Under the pieces are notes generated by a model, which saw only the letters and a list, made by a program, of their open reading frames with translations, ran no database searches and was not told the DNA's origin. From CAZUSO01 sp964622775 (lineage in GTDB: Bacteria > Bacteroidota > Bacteroidia > Chitinophagales > Chitinophagaceae): a DNA stretch of 9,239 bases. Shown piece by piece: positions 1-8,200 of this stretch; positions within the stretch are counted from its first letter, which is position 1, and each line of letters begins with the position of its first letter. A program made the translations under genes and the position numbers. The stretch lies in NCBI GenBank assembly GCA_964622775.1, contig CAZUSO010000089.1, positions 1-9,239 of the forward strand, given 5' to 3'.

Positions 1-2
1 CC

Positions 3-149
3 CTGGAAGCGTTTATTCGTTTTAAGCAGGGTAATATCATGAATGATAAGGACGGAAGGCTTGTTTACCTGGCACAAAGCGAATGGTTCCTGAACACCGA
101 GCGCCAGAATAACCCGGATATTACCTTCCATTTTACCAGTGAATTTTAA
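3..149 (+). CDS. 3' end of an unidentified protein-coding gene (partial)
   Basis: The third forward frame is open from the window edge to a TAA at 147-149 and gives 48 residues, beginning LEAFIRFKQG and ending ITFHFTSEF. The other two forward frames are closed quickly by stops. The peptide is mixed polar and aromatic with no signal peptide, membrane segment or low complexity, so it looks like the C-terminus of a soluble or folded domain. I do not recognise the family and the N-terminal part lies outside the window. It converges on the minus-strand lipoprotein gene, with only 65 bp between the two stop codons and no strong hairpin terminator in that gap. Confidence 0.6.
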   Translation: MEAFIRFKQGNIMNDKDGRLVYLAQSEWFLNTERQNNPDITFHFTSEF

Positions 150-171
150 TTGCGGTGTAAAACAGATTGGG

Positions 172-201
172 AATTGGTCAAATTGTCAATTACGAATTAC
201 C
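172..201. repeat. Short AATT-based periodic repeat in a convergent gap
   Basis: Four AATT tetramers start at 172, 181, 188 and 195. The last three are spaced exactly 7 nt apart (units AATTgtc, AATTacg, AATTacc) and the first is 9 nt before. It lies between two convergent stop codons, where no gene is expected. It resembles the degenerate short AT-rich repeats often found between Bacteroidota genes; that comparison is from memory. Function unknown. Confidence 0.4.
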
Positions 202-214
202 GTCACCCATCGTT

Positions 215-763
215 TTATTTTTCAAACAAAAATATAGGCTTGCCATCGTCTGTATGCAGATCGGTGACTTCCGGCGCGTCTTTTCCGTTGAATTTTACCA
301 CGGTGAAAGGATAATAGCAATAGCAGCGATCTTTAATGCCCTGCTCATATTCCAGATTCCCGATTTCTATATACAAGGTATCTGTATCACCATCGGGATA
401 TGCTAAATACAGGTCGTTGGTATAGGATTTTACGATGCCGTCCAAATAGCCGGCACTTTGGACACCGGTGCTAGACAACCCGGAGGAAAACCTCGAAACA
501 GGTAAAATAAAAGTTGTGTCGTCTAATATAGCGCTGTGTGGCGATATATCCATATCACTAGGATTATCAACTAATCTCCCGTTATCATAATAGTATAATT
601 TTATTTTAGACAGGATGCTGTCCGGTAATCGCTCCCCCTTGGATTTTATCTGGAAAAAGAATACGTTCGGCGGTAATATAGGATGCGGTCCGTCCTTGCA
701 GCTTTTGCTGCAACTGCTTAGTAATATAGCCAGAATACTGATAATGATTAATTTTGGTTTCAT
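215..763 (-). CDS. Predicted lipoprotein of unknown function (182 aa)
   Basis: The N-terminus has a type II signal peptide: Lys2 and Lys4, a hydrophobic run at residues 5-15, and the lipobox Leu15-Ser16-Ser17-Cys18, with Cys18 as the predicted lipidated residue. The mature part begins SKSCKDGPH and has no acidic cluster right after the Cys, so it lacks the classical surface-export signal described in some Bacteroidetes and could face the periplasm. The rest is beta-rich and aromatic, with a repeated Asp/Thr pattern (DGDTDTLYIEIG, about residues 124-135) and two close cysteines (CYC) near residue 147. I recognise no named domain and no active site. ATG at 763 is preferred because it directly starts the signal peptide. 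No Shine-Dalgarno is seen, which is normal in this phylum. Two tiny ORFs end just upstream on the same strand, the nearer stop only 3 nt before this start, suggesting one transcript. Confidence 0.8.
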   Translation of the reverse strand: MKPKLIIISILAILLSSCSKSCKDGPHPILPPNVFFFQIKSKGERLPDSILSKIKLYYYDNGRLVDNPSDMDISPHSAILDDTTFILPVSRFSSGLSSTGVQSAGYLDGIVKSYTNDLYLAYPDGDTDTLYIEIGNLEYEQGIKDRCYCYYPFTVVKFNGKDAPEVTDLHTDDGKPIFLFEK

Positions 764-766
764 GGC

Positions 767-886
767 TTATGGGTATGTATTGTATATTAAATGATTCTGG
801 TATTGAAAGTTCCAGTTTACACTCTGTATATTCCAGTTGGTTTGGTAATAATAATCGTTGTATTGTCTGTTCCACCCCCAATTCAT
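767..886 (-). CDS. Possible 39-aa Tyr/Asn/Trp-rich small ORF upstream of the lipoprotein gene
   Basis: This minus-strand frame runs from ATG (886-884) to TAA (769-767), 3 nt before the lipoprotein ATG. It encodes MNWGWNRQYNDYYYQ followed by more Asn, Gln, Tyr and Trp residues. Its ATG overlaps the TGA of the upstream 38-aa ORF as ATGA, the usual geometry for translational coupling. The same frame is open further upstream without an ATG, so this could instead be the 3' half of one frameshifted small gene whose 5' half is the upstream ORF. Against it: it is very short, the composition could simply reflect AT-rich noncoding DNA, and other frames are also open here. No family recognised. Confidence 0.25.
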   Translation of the reverse strand: MNWGWNRQYNDYYYQTNWNIQSVNWNFQYQNHLIYNTYP

Positions 887-999
887 GTGGAGCCAGTAGC
901 TGCTGCAAATAGCGGCAGCAAAATAAGTAAAATCCGGAGCAATCCTGTAAAGTGCGACTTTCTGAGTTTGGTAGATGTGAAAGAAGGTGCATTTTTCAT
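883..999 (-). CDS. Possible 38-aa small ORF with a signal-peptide-like helix
   Basis: The frame starts at ATG 999-997 and ends at TGA 885-883. The peptide has a basic N-terminal part (Lys11, Arg13, Lys14, His16, Arg22), a hydrophobic run at residues 23-31 (ILLILLPLF) and then AAAT, which fits a signal-peptidase I site after Ala34 or a single membrane anchor. An export signal followed almost at once by a stop is odd. Either this is a tiny membrane peptide coupled to the next ORF by an ATGA overlap, or a frameshift separates the signal peptide from its Tyr/Asn-rich mature part (767-886). A weak candidate -7 box, TAAGTTTT, is seen on this strand at 1117-1110. I cannot decide between these from sequence alone. 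Confidence 0.27.
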   Translation of the reverse strand: MKNAPSFTSTKLRKSHFTGLLRILLILLPLFAAATGST

Positions 1000-1018
1000 G
1001 ACTATTATTTTTCTATAA

Positions 1019-1364
1019 AGGTGAATTTTTTCATTAATGCTAATTTTTTCACGATTCCTTAGAACATTGTATTGCTAAAAAATTTCATTCTTCATGATCC
1101 TCAAAATTCAAAACTTATAACTCATTGATCTGTCAATCTTCCTCTAATCCCATAATATGAGGCAGGCACAGATCTTCTTTTTTATTGAACAGCCGAAAAA
1201 ATCAGGAAAAGACGGGTAAATTTGCTATGAAAACGATCAGCAGGGTTGACCGGTTGGTATGCTGTTCTTAAACAAATATGGAATAGTTATGCTCATTAAC
1301 CCAACTTTTTTGTTTACTTAGCCATCTATTAACAAGATTCCCATATCAAAACAACAAGTGTTTT
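1019..1364. other. Gene-free upstream region of the first large secreted-protein gene
   Basis: This AT-rich stretch of about 350 bp separates the divergent minus-strand lipoprotein cluster from the plus-strand large gene. I find no convincing ORF; the only short frame noted (ATG about 1157, 20 codons) has no supporting features. It should contain the promoters for both directions. The only exact consensus match I see is the -7 box at 1217-1224, listed separately. No strong hairpin or terminator is evident. Confidence 0.5.
1217..1224 (+). promoter_or_regulatory. Candidate Bacteroidota -7 box (TAAATTTG)
   Basis: TAAATTTG matches the Bacteroidota -7 consensus TAnnTTTG exactly and lies about 140 nt before the ATG of the large gene at 1365. 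The nearest upstream TTG (1185-1187) is about 29 nt away, longer than the usual spacing of roughly 17-23 nt, so the -33 element is not convincing. If it is used, the mRNA would have a 5' leader of about 130 nt. Confidence 0.35.
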
Positions 1365-4300
1365 ATGAAGAAATATTGCTTACTTATTTTATTGTCATTA
1401 TTGCTGCCGGCAATCAGTGCTTACTCGCGGGATAATGGCTTAAATTTTATTGAAAATAAGAATCAATGGGAGCCGATTGTGAAATACCGCGCAGAATTAC
1501 CGGGCGGCGCAGTCTATATCACCGACCAGGGCTTTGCTTATTCTTTTTACAGTATTTCCGATGCCAATAGCGCGCACGAAAAAATGCATGAGAATGCGGA
1601 CATTGAAGAAATAAACAACACCGTTGTTCACGGCCATGCCTACCGGGTAAATTTTGTGAATGCCAATTCAGATATTACTTATACGCCCGCTAAAAAAAGA
1701 ATTACCTATTATAATTACTTCCTTGGCAATGATCCTTCCAAATGGGCCGGGCATGTCGGGGCTTACGGCAAGTTAGTACAACATAATGTTTATGCCGGCA
1801 TTGATGCTGCCGTATATAGTACCGGCAATTCCATGAAGTATGATTTTTTGGTCGCAGCCGGAGCAGATCCTGCACAGATTATTCTGAACTTTGACGGTGT
1901 TGATCCACAGATCACCGGCTCGGGTACATTAAAAATTGTCACTACCGTCAACGAGATTGAAGAAGGCGAACCTTATGCCTATCAGTGGGTGAACGGCCAG
2001 CAATCGCCTGTCGCCTGTCGCTATAAAAAGCTGGCCAATGGAAACATCACCTTTGAATTTCCCAATGGTTATGATTCGCGCCGGGCCCTGGTCATCGACC
2101 CGACCTTGGTTTTTGGAACCTTCAGCGGCAGCACAGGCAATACCTATGGCTTCAGCGCCTGCTATGATGCACAGGGTGCCCTGTTTTCGGGTGGAGAATC
2201 CTTCACTACCGGCTGGCCGGCAAACACGGGCGCTTTTCAGACTACATTCGGCGGAGGCGTTGACTGCGGACTGAATAAATACAGCAGCGATGGCACAACC
2301 CTGATTTTTGGTACATACTATGGCGGAAGTGGAAGCGAGCAACCCAATAATATGATCACGAACGGCAATAATGAGCTTGCTGTTATGGGTAGTACAACTT
2401 CTTCTAATTTGCCGGTAAGTACAGGATGCTATCAAAGCAGCCTGAGTGGTTCCAACGATTTTTTTGTTGTGCATTTTTCTGCTGATGGCAGTTCCCTTAT
2501 CGGGGCGACCTATGTCGGAGGCTCCGGTTCTGATGCTTCCAATGCCGGAACCAGCAGCAATTACGGCGATCAAAACAGGGGAGAGTTGTTTTTTGATGTG
2601 GACGGCAATATTATCGTAGCGGGCAGTTCGTCTTCAACTAATTTCCCGACAACAGCAAATGCCTTTCAGCCTAATAATGCCGGTGGCCAGGATGGGGTGG
2701 TATTTAAGCTGACTCCGGATTGTGCCACATTATTATACAGCACTTATATCGGGGGGGCTGCCGCAGATGCCTGCTTTGCCCTGGTGACTAACGCCAATAA
2801 TGAGATCGTGGTTTGCGGCGGTACGAAGAGCAACAATTTCCCTACAACTCCCGGAGCCATGTTTGAAACTTTTCAGGGGCAAACCGATGGCTTTGCATTT
2901 ATTTTAAATTTAGGCTCAGGCCTGGTTCATTCCACTTACCTGGGAACTTCAGCTTATGATCATGCCTTCAAAATTCAATTAGACGGTAATGAGGATGTAT
3001 TGGTTATGGGGCAAACACAGGGAGCTTATCCAGTCAGCAGCGATGTATATGCTATCAGCAATGGAAATATCTTTATTGACAAGCTGGAATCTGACCTGAG
3101 CGCTTCCATCGCATCCACCAGGCTCGGAACCCCACAGAATCCTTCCGGCGGAGGATTCGTACCGACAGCTTTTCTCTATGACAATTGTAATAATACCTAT
3201 CTCTGCGGCTTTCAGTCTGACAACTCGCTACCCACTACGCCTGATGCTTTTCAGAGCTCAGGGAGTGGAGGATTTTGGTTTTGCACGCTGGATCCCGACT
3301 GGGTCAATCTTTCTTATGCTTCTTATTATGGCAATAGCGATCACGTAGATGGAGGCAGCAGCCGCTTCGATCCCCAAGGTATTATATACCACTCTGTTTG
3401 TACTATTGACCAGACTTTTCCAACAACGCCTACCGCTTATTCCCCCACGGACCAGGCCTCCGGCTGGGATGTAGCCAGCTTCAAATTCAATTTTGAAGCC
3501 AACAGCCTTCAGGCGAATATCGGGATCAATGCGACTTCTAATGACAGCGGCTGCGCACCGCTTACCGTGACATTCGATAATCTGACCACCGGAGCGCTTA
3601 CTTATTTCTGGGATTTCGGCGACGGTACGACCACCACCGATTTTGCTCCTACGCATACATTTACCAGTCAGGGCGTGTATAATGTAATGCTGGCGGTAAG
3701 CAACCCCAACTCCTGCAATACGGATGATACTGCTTATTACCCGATTCATGTTTTTAAAACCACCATTCCGCAGATTGTGGTGAGCGACACCGGAGTGTGT
3801 GACATCAGCGACATTATTACCCTGACAGCTTCAATACCCAATCTGACCGATGATATGACCATTCACTGGTCGCCGCTTCCGGCAATCGTTTCGGATCCAA
3901 ACCAGTTAAGCGTGCAGGTAGATCCTTCCATATCACAGACATTTCAGATAACGGTCATTGACAGCGTCGGTAACGGTATGTGTGTGGATTCCGGCTTTGA
4001 CTTTGTCAATATATCTTTAGCTCCGTTAGTAGTCAATATGCTGAACAATGACACTGCTGTTTGTTTCGGTTCGGAAATTAGCCTGTACACGGAAGGCCCG
4101 ACAACCAATAATTATACGTATTCCACTTCCGGCCCTGATAATATTATCTGGTCGCCGAATGGTCAAAATACTTTTGCTACCGTTAATGAAGCCGGTGTAT
4201 TTAAAGTTACGGTGGAGGATAACCGCGGATGTATTGGTCTGGATAGCATCTTTGTGAATGTCTATAATATTTATCCTACGGTTACGCCTTCGGATAGCGG

Positions 4301-5000
4301 CGTGTGCCCCGGCGACAGCCTGCAATACACGGTTACCGGCGGCGATAAGTATTTATGGGTTCCGGGAACCTTCCTGTCGGACTCTGCCAGCAGCAGCCCG
4401 GTAGCAACGCCTGCAGGCAATATAGATTATACCGTTTACATCAGTACTGATGAGGGTTGTGTGGATTCTCAAAAAGTTCATTTGTCCGTTTATCCGAATG
4501 CGATTATTTCCCTGCCGGACAGTGTAAGCCTTTATCCGGGTGAATCCTATCAGATGGATCCGCAGGGGAACGGGTTGTATTTCCAATGGTTTCCACCTTC
4601 CGGACTGAATGCCGCCAACATCAGCAACCCGATAGCGCAACCGGATGTGCGTACCCGGTATTTTGTTACGGCTACCACCGAACAGGGTTGCACCGTGTTG
4701 GATTCCATTGATATTCTGGTGTGGGAAACCTTACTGGACATGCCCAATGCTTTTGTTCCGGGTAACGGACTGAATAATGTATTTAAGCCGGTAAAGCGTG
4801 GAATTGCTAAGCTCAACAGTTTTGTAATTTTTAATCGTTGGGGTAATAAGATTTATGAAAGTATGAATATTGATCAGGGATGGGATGGTACCTACAAAGG
4901 CAAACCGCAACCTATAGGTGTGTATATGTATATTATTGATGCCGTGAAAGATAATGGTGAGCCGTTTATAAAACATGGTAATGTGACCCTGATGAGATAG
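1365..5000 (+). CDS. Large secreted T9SS type B protein: DUF7948-like + seven-blade SBBP propeller + PKD + four Ig-like modules
   Basis: Residues 1-19 form a signal peptide with a Leu-rich core and a likely cut after Ala-Ile-Ser-Ala. Residues about 26-245 form a conserved N-terminal domain (ENKNQWEP, VVHGHAYRVNF, MKYDFLVAAGAD, VIDPTLVFGT) of the DUF7948 type found ahead of SBBP repeats. Residues about 247-709 hold seven repeats of the form STYxGG...GxxxVxGxTxSxxFPTTxxAF, so a closed seven-bladed beta-propeller is likely. A PKD domain follows (about 714-792, WDFGDG at 749-754), then four Ig-like modules (about 794-886, 888-964, 967-1042, 1043-1122), each typically with a WxP and a GCxxxDS signature. 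Residues 1126-1211 are a type B T9SS sorting domain (NAFVPGNG, IFNRWGNKIYES, GWDGTYKGKP, GVYMYII, GNVTLMR). By family knowledge it crosses the outer membrane by the type IX system and is cell-surface or secreted. No enzyme site is visible; adhesion or surface-layer roles are only inference. Its paralogue follows 242 bp downstream. A G7 run lies at 2751-2757. Confidence 0.93.
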   Translation: MKKYCLLILLSLLLPAISAYSRDNGLNFIENKNQWEPIVKYRAELPGGAVYITDQGFAYSFYSISDANSAHEKMHENADIEEINNTVVHGHAYRVNFVNANSDITYTPAKKRITYYNYFLGNDPSKWAGHVGAYGKLVQHNVYAGIDAAVYSTGNSMKYDFLVAAGADPAQIILNFDGVDPQITGSGTLKIVTTVNEIEEGEPYAYQWVNGQQSPVACRYKKLANGNITFEFPNGYDSRRALVIDPTLVFGTFSGSTGNTYGFSACYDAQGALFSGGESFTTGWPANTGAFQTTFGGGVDCGLNKYSSDGTTLIFGTYYGGSGSEQPNNMITNGNNELAVMGSTTSSNLPVSTGCYQSSLSGSNDFFVVHFSADGSSLIGATYVGGSGSDASNAGTSSNYGDQNRGELFFDVDGNIIVAGSSSSTNFPTTANAFQPNNAGGQDGVVFKLTPDCATLLYSTYIGGAAADACFALVTNANNEIVVCGGTKSNNFPTTPGAMFETFQGQTDGFAFILNLGSGLVHSTYLGTSAYDHAFKIQLDGNEDVLVMGQTQGAYPVSSDVYAISNGNIFIDKLESDLSASIASTRLGTPQNPSGGGFVPTAFLYDNCNNTYLCGFQSDNSLPTTPDAFQSSGSGGFWFCTLDPDWVNLSYASYYGNSDHVDGGSSRFDPQGIIYHSVCTIDQTFPTTPTAYSPTDQASGWDVASFKFNFEANSLQANIGINATSNDSGCAPLTVTFDNLTTGALTYFWDFGDGTTTTDFAPTHTFTSQGVYNVMLAVSNPNSCNTDDTAYYPIHVFKTTIPQIVVSDTGVCDISDIITLTASIPNLTDDMTIHWSPLPAIVSDPNQLSVQVDPSISQTFQITVIDSVGNGMCVDSGFDFVNISLAPLVVNMLNNDTAVCFGSEISLYTEGPTTNNYTYSTSGPDNIIWSPNGQNTFATVNEAGVFKVTVEDNRGCIGLDSIFVNVYNIYPTVTPSDSGVCPGDSLQYTVTGGDKYLWVPGTFLSDSASSSPVATPAGNIDYTVYISTDEGCVDSQKVHLSVYPNAIISLPDSVSLYPGESYQMDPQGNGLYFQWFPPSGLNAANISNPIAQPDVRTRYFVTATTEQGCTVLDSIDILVWETLLDMPNAFVPGNGLNNVFKPVKRGIAKLNSFVIFNRWGNKIYESMNIDQGWDGTYKGKPQPIGVYMYIIDAVKDNGEPFIKHGNVTLMR

Positions 5001-5077
5001 CGCCCGGATTAGAGGATATATTATAGACAATTTTCAGAGGAATTTTAGATAGCGCATGATGTAATTTTTAAATGAAA

Positions 5078-5136
5078 CTGCTCCTGCGGTTCAGGTTTGT
5101 TTTGCCTGAATGAAAAAAGAACCGGCCGTGGAGCAG
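5078..5136 (+). other. Nested inverted-repeat (structured) element between the paralogues
   Basis: The spacer between the two large genes holds a compact nested structure. The outer arms are CTGCTCC (5078-5084) and GGAGCAG (5130-5136), 7 bp perfect. The next arms are CGGTTC (5087-5092) and GAACCG (5119-5124), 6 bp perfect, with AGG/CCT (5093-5095/5105-5107) able to continue inward. An alternative inner hairpin is TTCAGG (5090-5095) with CCTGAA (5105-5110). No T-run follows, so it is not a standard intrinsic terminator on the plus strand. It could be an mRNA-stabilising or processing structure between two cotranscribed genes, a small RNA, or a remnant repeat. The rest of the spacer (5001-5077, 5137-5242) shows no ORF and no exact TAnnTTTG box. 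Confidence 0.5.
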
Positions 5137-5242
5137 ATGATCAAACGGACAGCAAATTTCAACAGCGTGAATACTTTATTTTCCGCGTTAACATACACCT
5201 GTTGAGCAATTCTATTTAAAACCAACTAATGAAATATTTTCT

Positions 5243-8200
5243 ATGAGATTAAATATATACACACTTTTTGCCCTTGCAACACTCTTTTCCCTTGCTGCAA
5301 ACGGGAAAGACGGCAATCTGGATTTCGTGGAAAATAAAAACCAGTGGGAGCCGGTGGTCAAATACCGGGCTGACCTGCCTGCGGGTGCGGTATTCCTGAC
5401 CGATAAGGGATTTACCTATAGTTTTTATAGCCGGGAAGATGCTAATGCCGCCCACGAAAAAATGCATGAAAATGCCCGCCTGGAGGATATCAGTAATACC
5501 GTGGTTCACGGCCATGCTTACCGGGTGAATTTCGTGGGTGCAGGCGCTGATATTTATTATTCCGAATCAGCCAAACGAAAAACCTATCATAACTATTTCA
5601 TCGGTAATAAGCCGGAAAAATGGGCTGGCAAAGTAGGCCTGTACGGGAAAGTGATTCAGCATAATGTCTATCCCGGAATTGATGTGGCCGTTTACAGCCG
5701 GGGCAATGCCATGAAGTATGATTTCCTTGTTGCTGCCGGCGCAGATATCGCACGGATTCGTTTGAATTTTGAAGGCGTAAATCCCGTAATTACTGAAAAG
5801 GGTACGCTTATGATTCCTACCACCGTAAATACCATTGAAGAAGATGCGCCCTATGCTTATCAGGTGGTGAACGGAAATGAAATTCCGGTAGCCTGTAACT
5901 ATAAGGTAAGTGCAAAGGGGGATATCGGATTTGAATTTCCGGATGGATATGATAAAACGCAGGCCCTGATCATTGATCCTACCCTGGTTTTCGGAACTTA
6001 TAGCGGAGGTACCGGGAATACCTATGGATTCAGCGCTTGTTATGATGCGGACGGCGCTCTGTATTCGGGTGGTGAAACTTTCACGACCGGATGGCCCGCT
6101 ACCGTAGGGGCGTTTCAAACCACCTTTGGAGGAAGCGTTGACTGTGGTATTAATAAGAACAGCAGCGATGGAACTACCCTGATTTATTCAACCTATTTTG
6201 GCGGTAGTGGTACTGACCTGCCCAATAATATGATTACCAACAGCAATAATGAACTGGCGGTTATGGGCACTACAACTTCTTCTAATCTTCCGGTTAGTGC
6301 AGGGTGCTACCAGAGCGTTTTCGGCGGCGGCAGCGATTTTCATGTGGTGCATTTTACTGCCGACGGTACGGGTATCATTGGCGCTACTTATGTTGGCGGA
6401 AACGGTAGCGATGCCTCTAACTACGGCACCAGCAGTAATTACGGAGATCAAAACCGGGGTGAGCTGTTCTTTGATAATGACGGAAATATTCTGGTAGCCG
6501 GAAGTTCATCTTCAACTAATTTCCCCGTAACTGCAAATGCCATACAGGCTGCTAATGCAGGATATCAGGATGGTGTCGTATTTAAGCTGAATGCAGATTG
6601 TTCCCAATTGTTGTACAGCACTTATATCGGCGGTGCTATGGATGATGCCTGCTTTGCTCTGGTGACCACCGGAAGCGGAGATGTGGTGGTCTGCGGCGGC
6701 ACAAAAAGCAGCGATTTTCCGACTACTTCCGGCGTGTTGCATGAAACCTTTCAGGGGCAGACGGATGGCTTTGTTACTATCTTAAATCCGTCGTCCGGAC
6801 TGGTACATTCCACCTACCTGGGGACGGATAGCTACGATCATGGATTCAAGGTGCAGGTGAGTATGTCGGATGAGGTATTGGTGATGGGTCAGACCAATGG
6901 CGACTATCCGGTAAGTCAGGGAGTCTATTCCATTCCCAACGGTAATATCTTTATTGATAAACTCACGCCTGATTTGAGTGCTTCCTTAGGTTCCACCCGC
7001 CTGGGCAACACACAACAGAGCTTTGTGCCTACAGCCTTTTTGTATGATTATTGTGGAAATACTTATTTATGCGGGTTTAACTCGGGGGGACAAATGCCGG
7101 TTACTGCGGATGCCTTCCAAAGCTCGGGAAACGGCTTCTGGTTTTGCGTACTGGATTTCGGCTGGAATACCCTTTCATACGCATCTTATTACGGAAACAG
7201 CGACCATGTTGACGGCGGCAGCAGCCGTTTTGACCCTAATGGCATTATTTATCACTCTGTCTGCACCATTGATCCTGCATTTCCCACCACACCCACGGCT
7301 CATGCGCCTAACGATTTAGCATCAGGATGGGATGTAGCCAGCTTCAAATTTGATTTTGAACCGGTAGCCATTCATGCGAACCCGCAAATAGATGTACTCA
7401 GTAATGATAGCGTCTGCGCGCCGGGGTCTGTTATATTTGACAACCTGAGCATTAACGCGCTTTCCTGTTACTGGGATTTTGGAGATGGTACATCTTCTAC
7501 AGAATTTGAGCCGACACATATATACCAGAATGCCGGAACGTACCAGGTAATGCTGGCCATTCAAAATGATGAATTGTGTAATGCCCGCGATACGGCTTAT
7601 CTTACGGTGTATGCCTTTGACCCGGTTATTCCCGAATTGTCTGACAAGGATACCAATGTCTGTACACTCAGTAAAACGGTTCCGCTTACCGCACAGGTGA
7701 ATAACCTTAACGATGATATGGCCTTTTTATGGAGTCCCGCTAATGCAATACTTTCCGACCCAACGCTACAGTCCGTAATCGTTGATCCTTCCGTCAGTAC
7801 CGAAATTTATCTTACCGTCACTTATACTTTTGGCGCTGATATTTGTGTTTATGAAATGTCGGATACGATTCATATCAATAATGTGCCGCCCGATCCTGTG
7901 GATATTCTGAACCCGGATACGCTGGTTTGTATTGGTCAGACCGTTGATCTTCGTGTAAACGGAAATGACGCGTACCGGTATTTCTGGAGTCCTTCTGCGG
8001 GGGTGCCTGATCCGGATTCCAAAGAAACATCTGTTACGCCTTTTGAAACTACGCGCTATACGATTGTGGCTACGGATTCTCTGGAATGTACTGTTTTTGA
8101 TTCTGTGCTGGTGATGGTAAAGCCTTGCTGCAATATGGTCGTGGCCAATGCTTTTAGCCCTAATAACGACGGAAAAAATGATGTGTTTTTTCTTCAGACC

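Noticed and set aside
606..992. 128-codon minus-strand open frame overlapping the lipoprotein gene
   Set aside because: It overlaps the lipoprotein in another frame, has no signal, domain or start context, and is Gln-rich in the way a shadow frame of this DNA would be.
791..1018. 75-codon plus-strand frame with a hydrophobic stretch
   Set aside because: It is antisense to the small minus-strand ORFs. Its Ile/Val-rich stretch is what the complement of Asn/Tyr codons produces, and no supporting context was found, though it cannot be fully excluded.
1929..2573. 214-codon minus-strand frame inside the first large gene
   Set aside because: Antisense shadow of strongly supported propeller coding sequence; the translation has no recognisable domain.
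5229..5246. Five-codon mini-ORF (MKYFL) overlapping the start of the second large gene
   Set aside because: Too short to distinguish from chance; no leader-peptide attenuator structure beside it.
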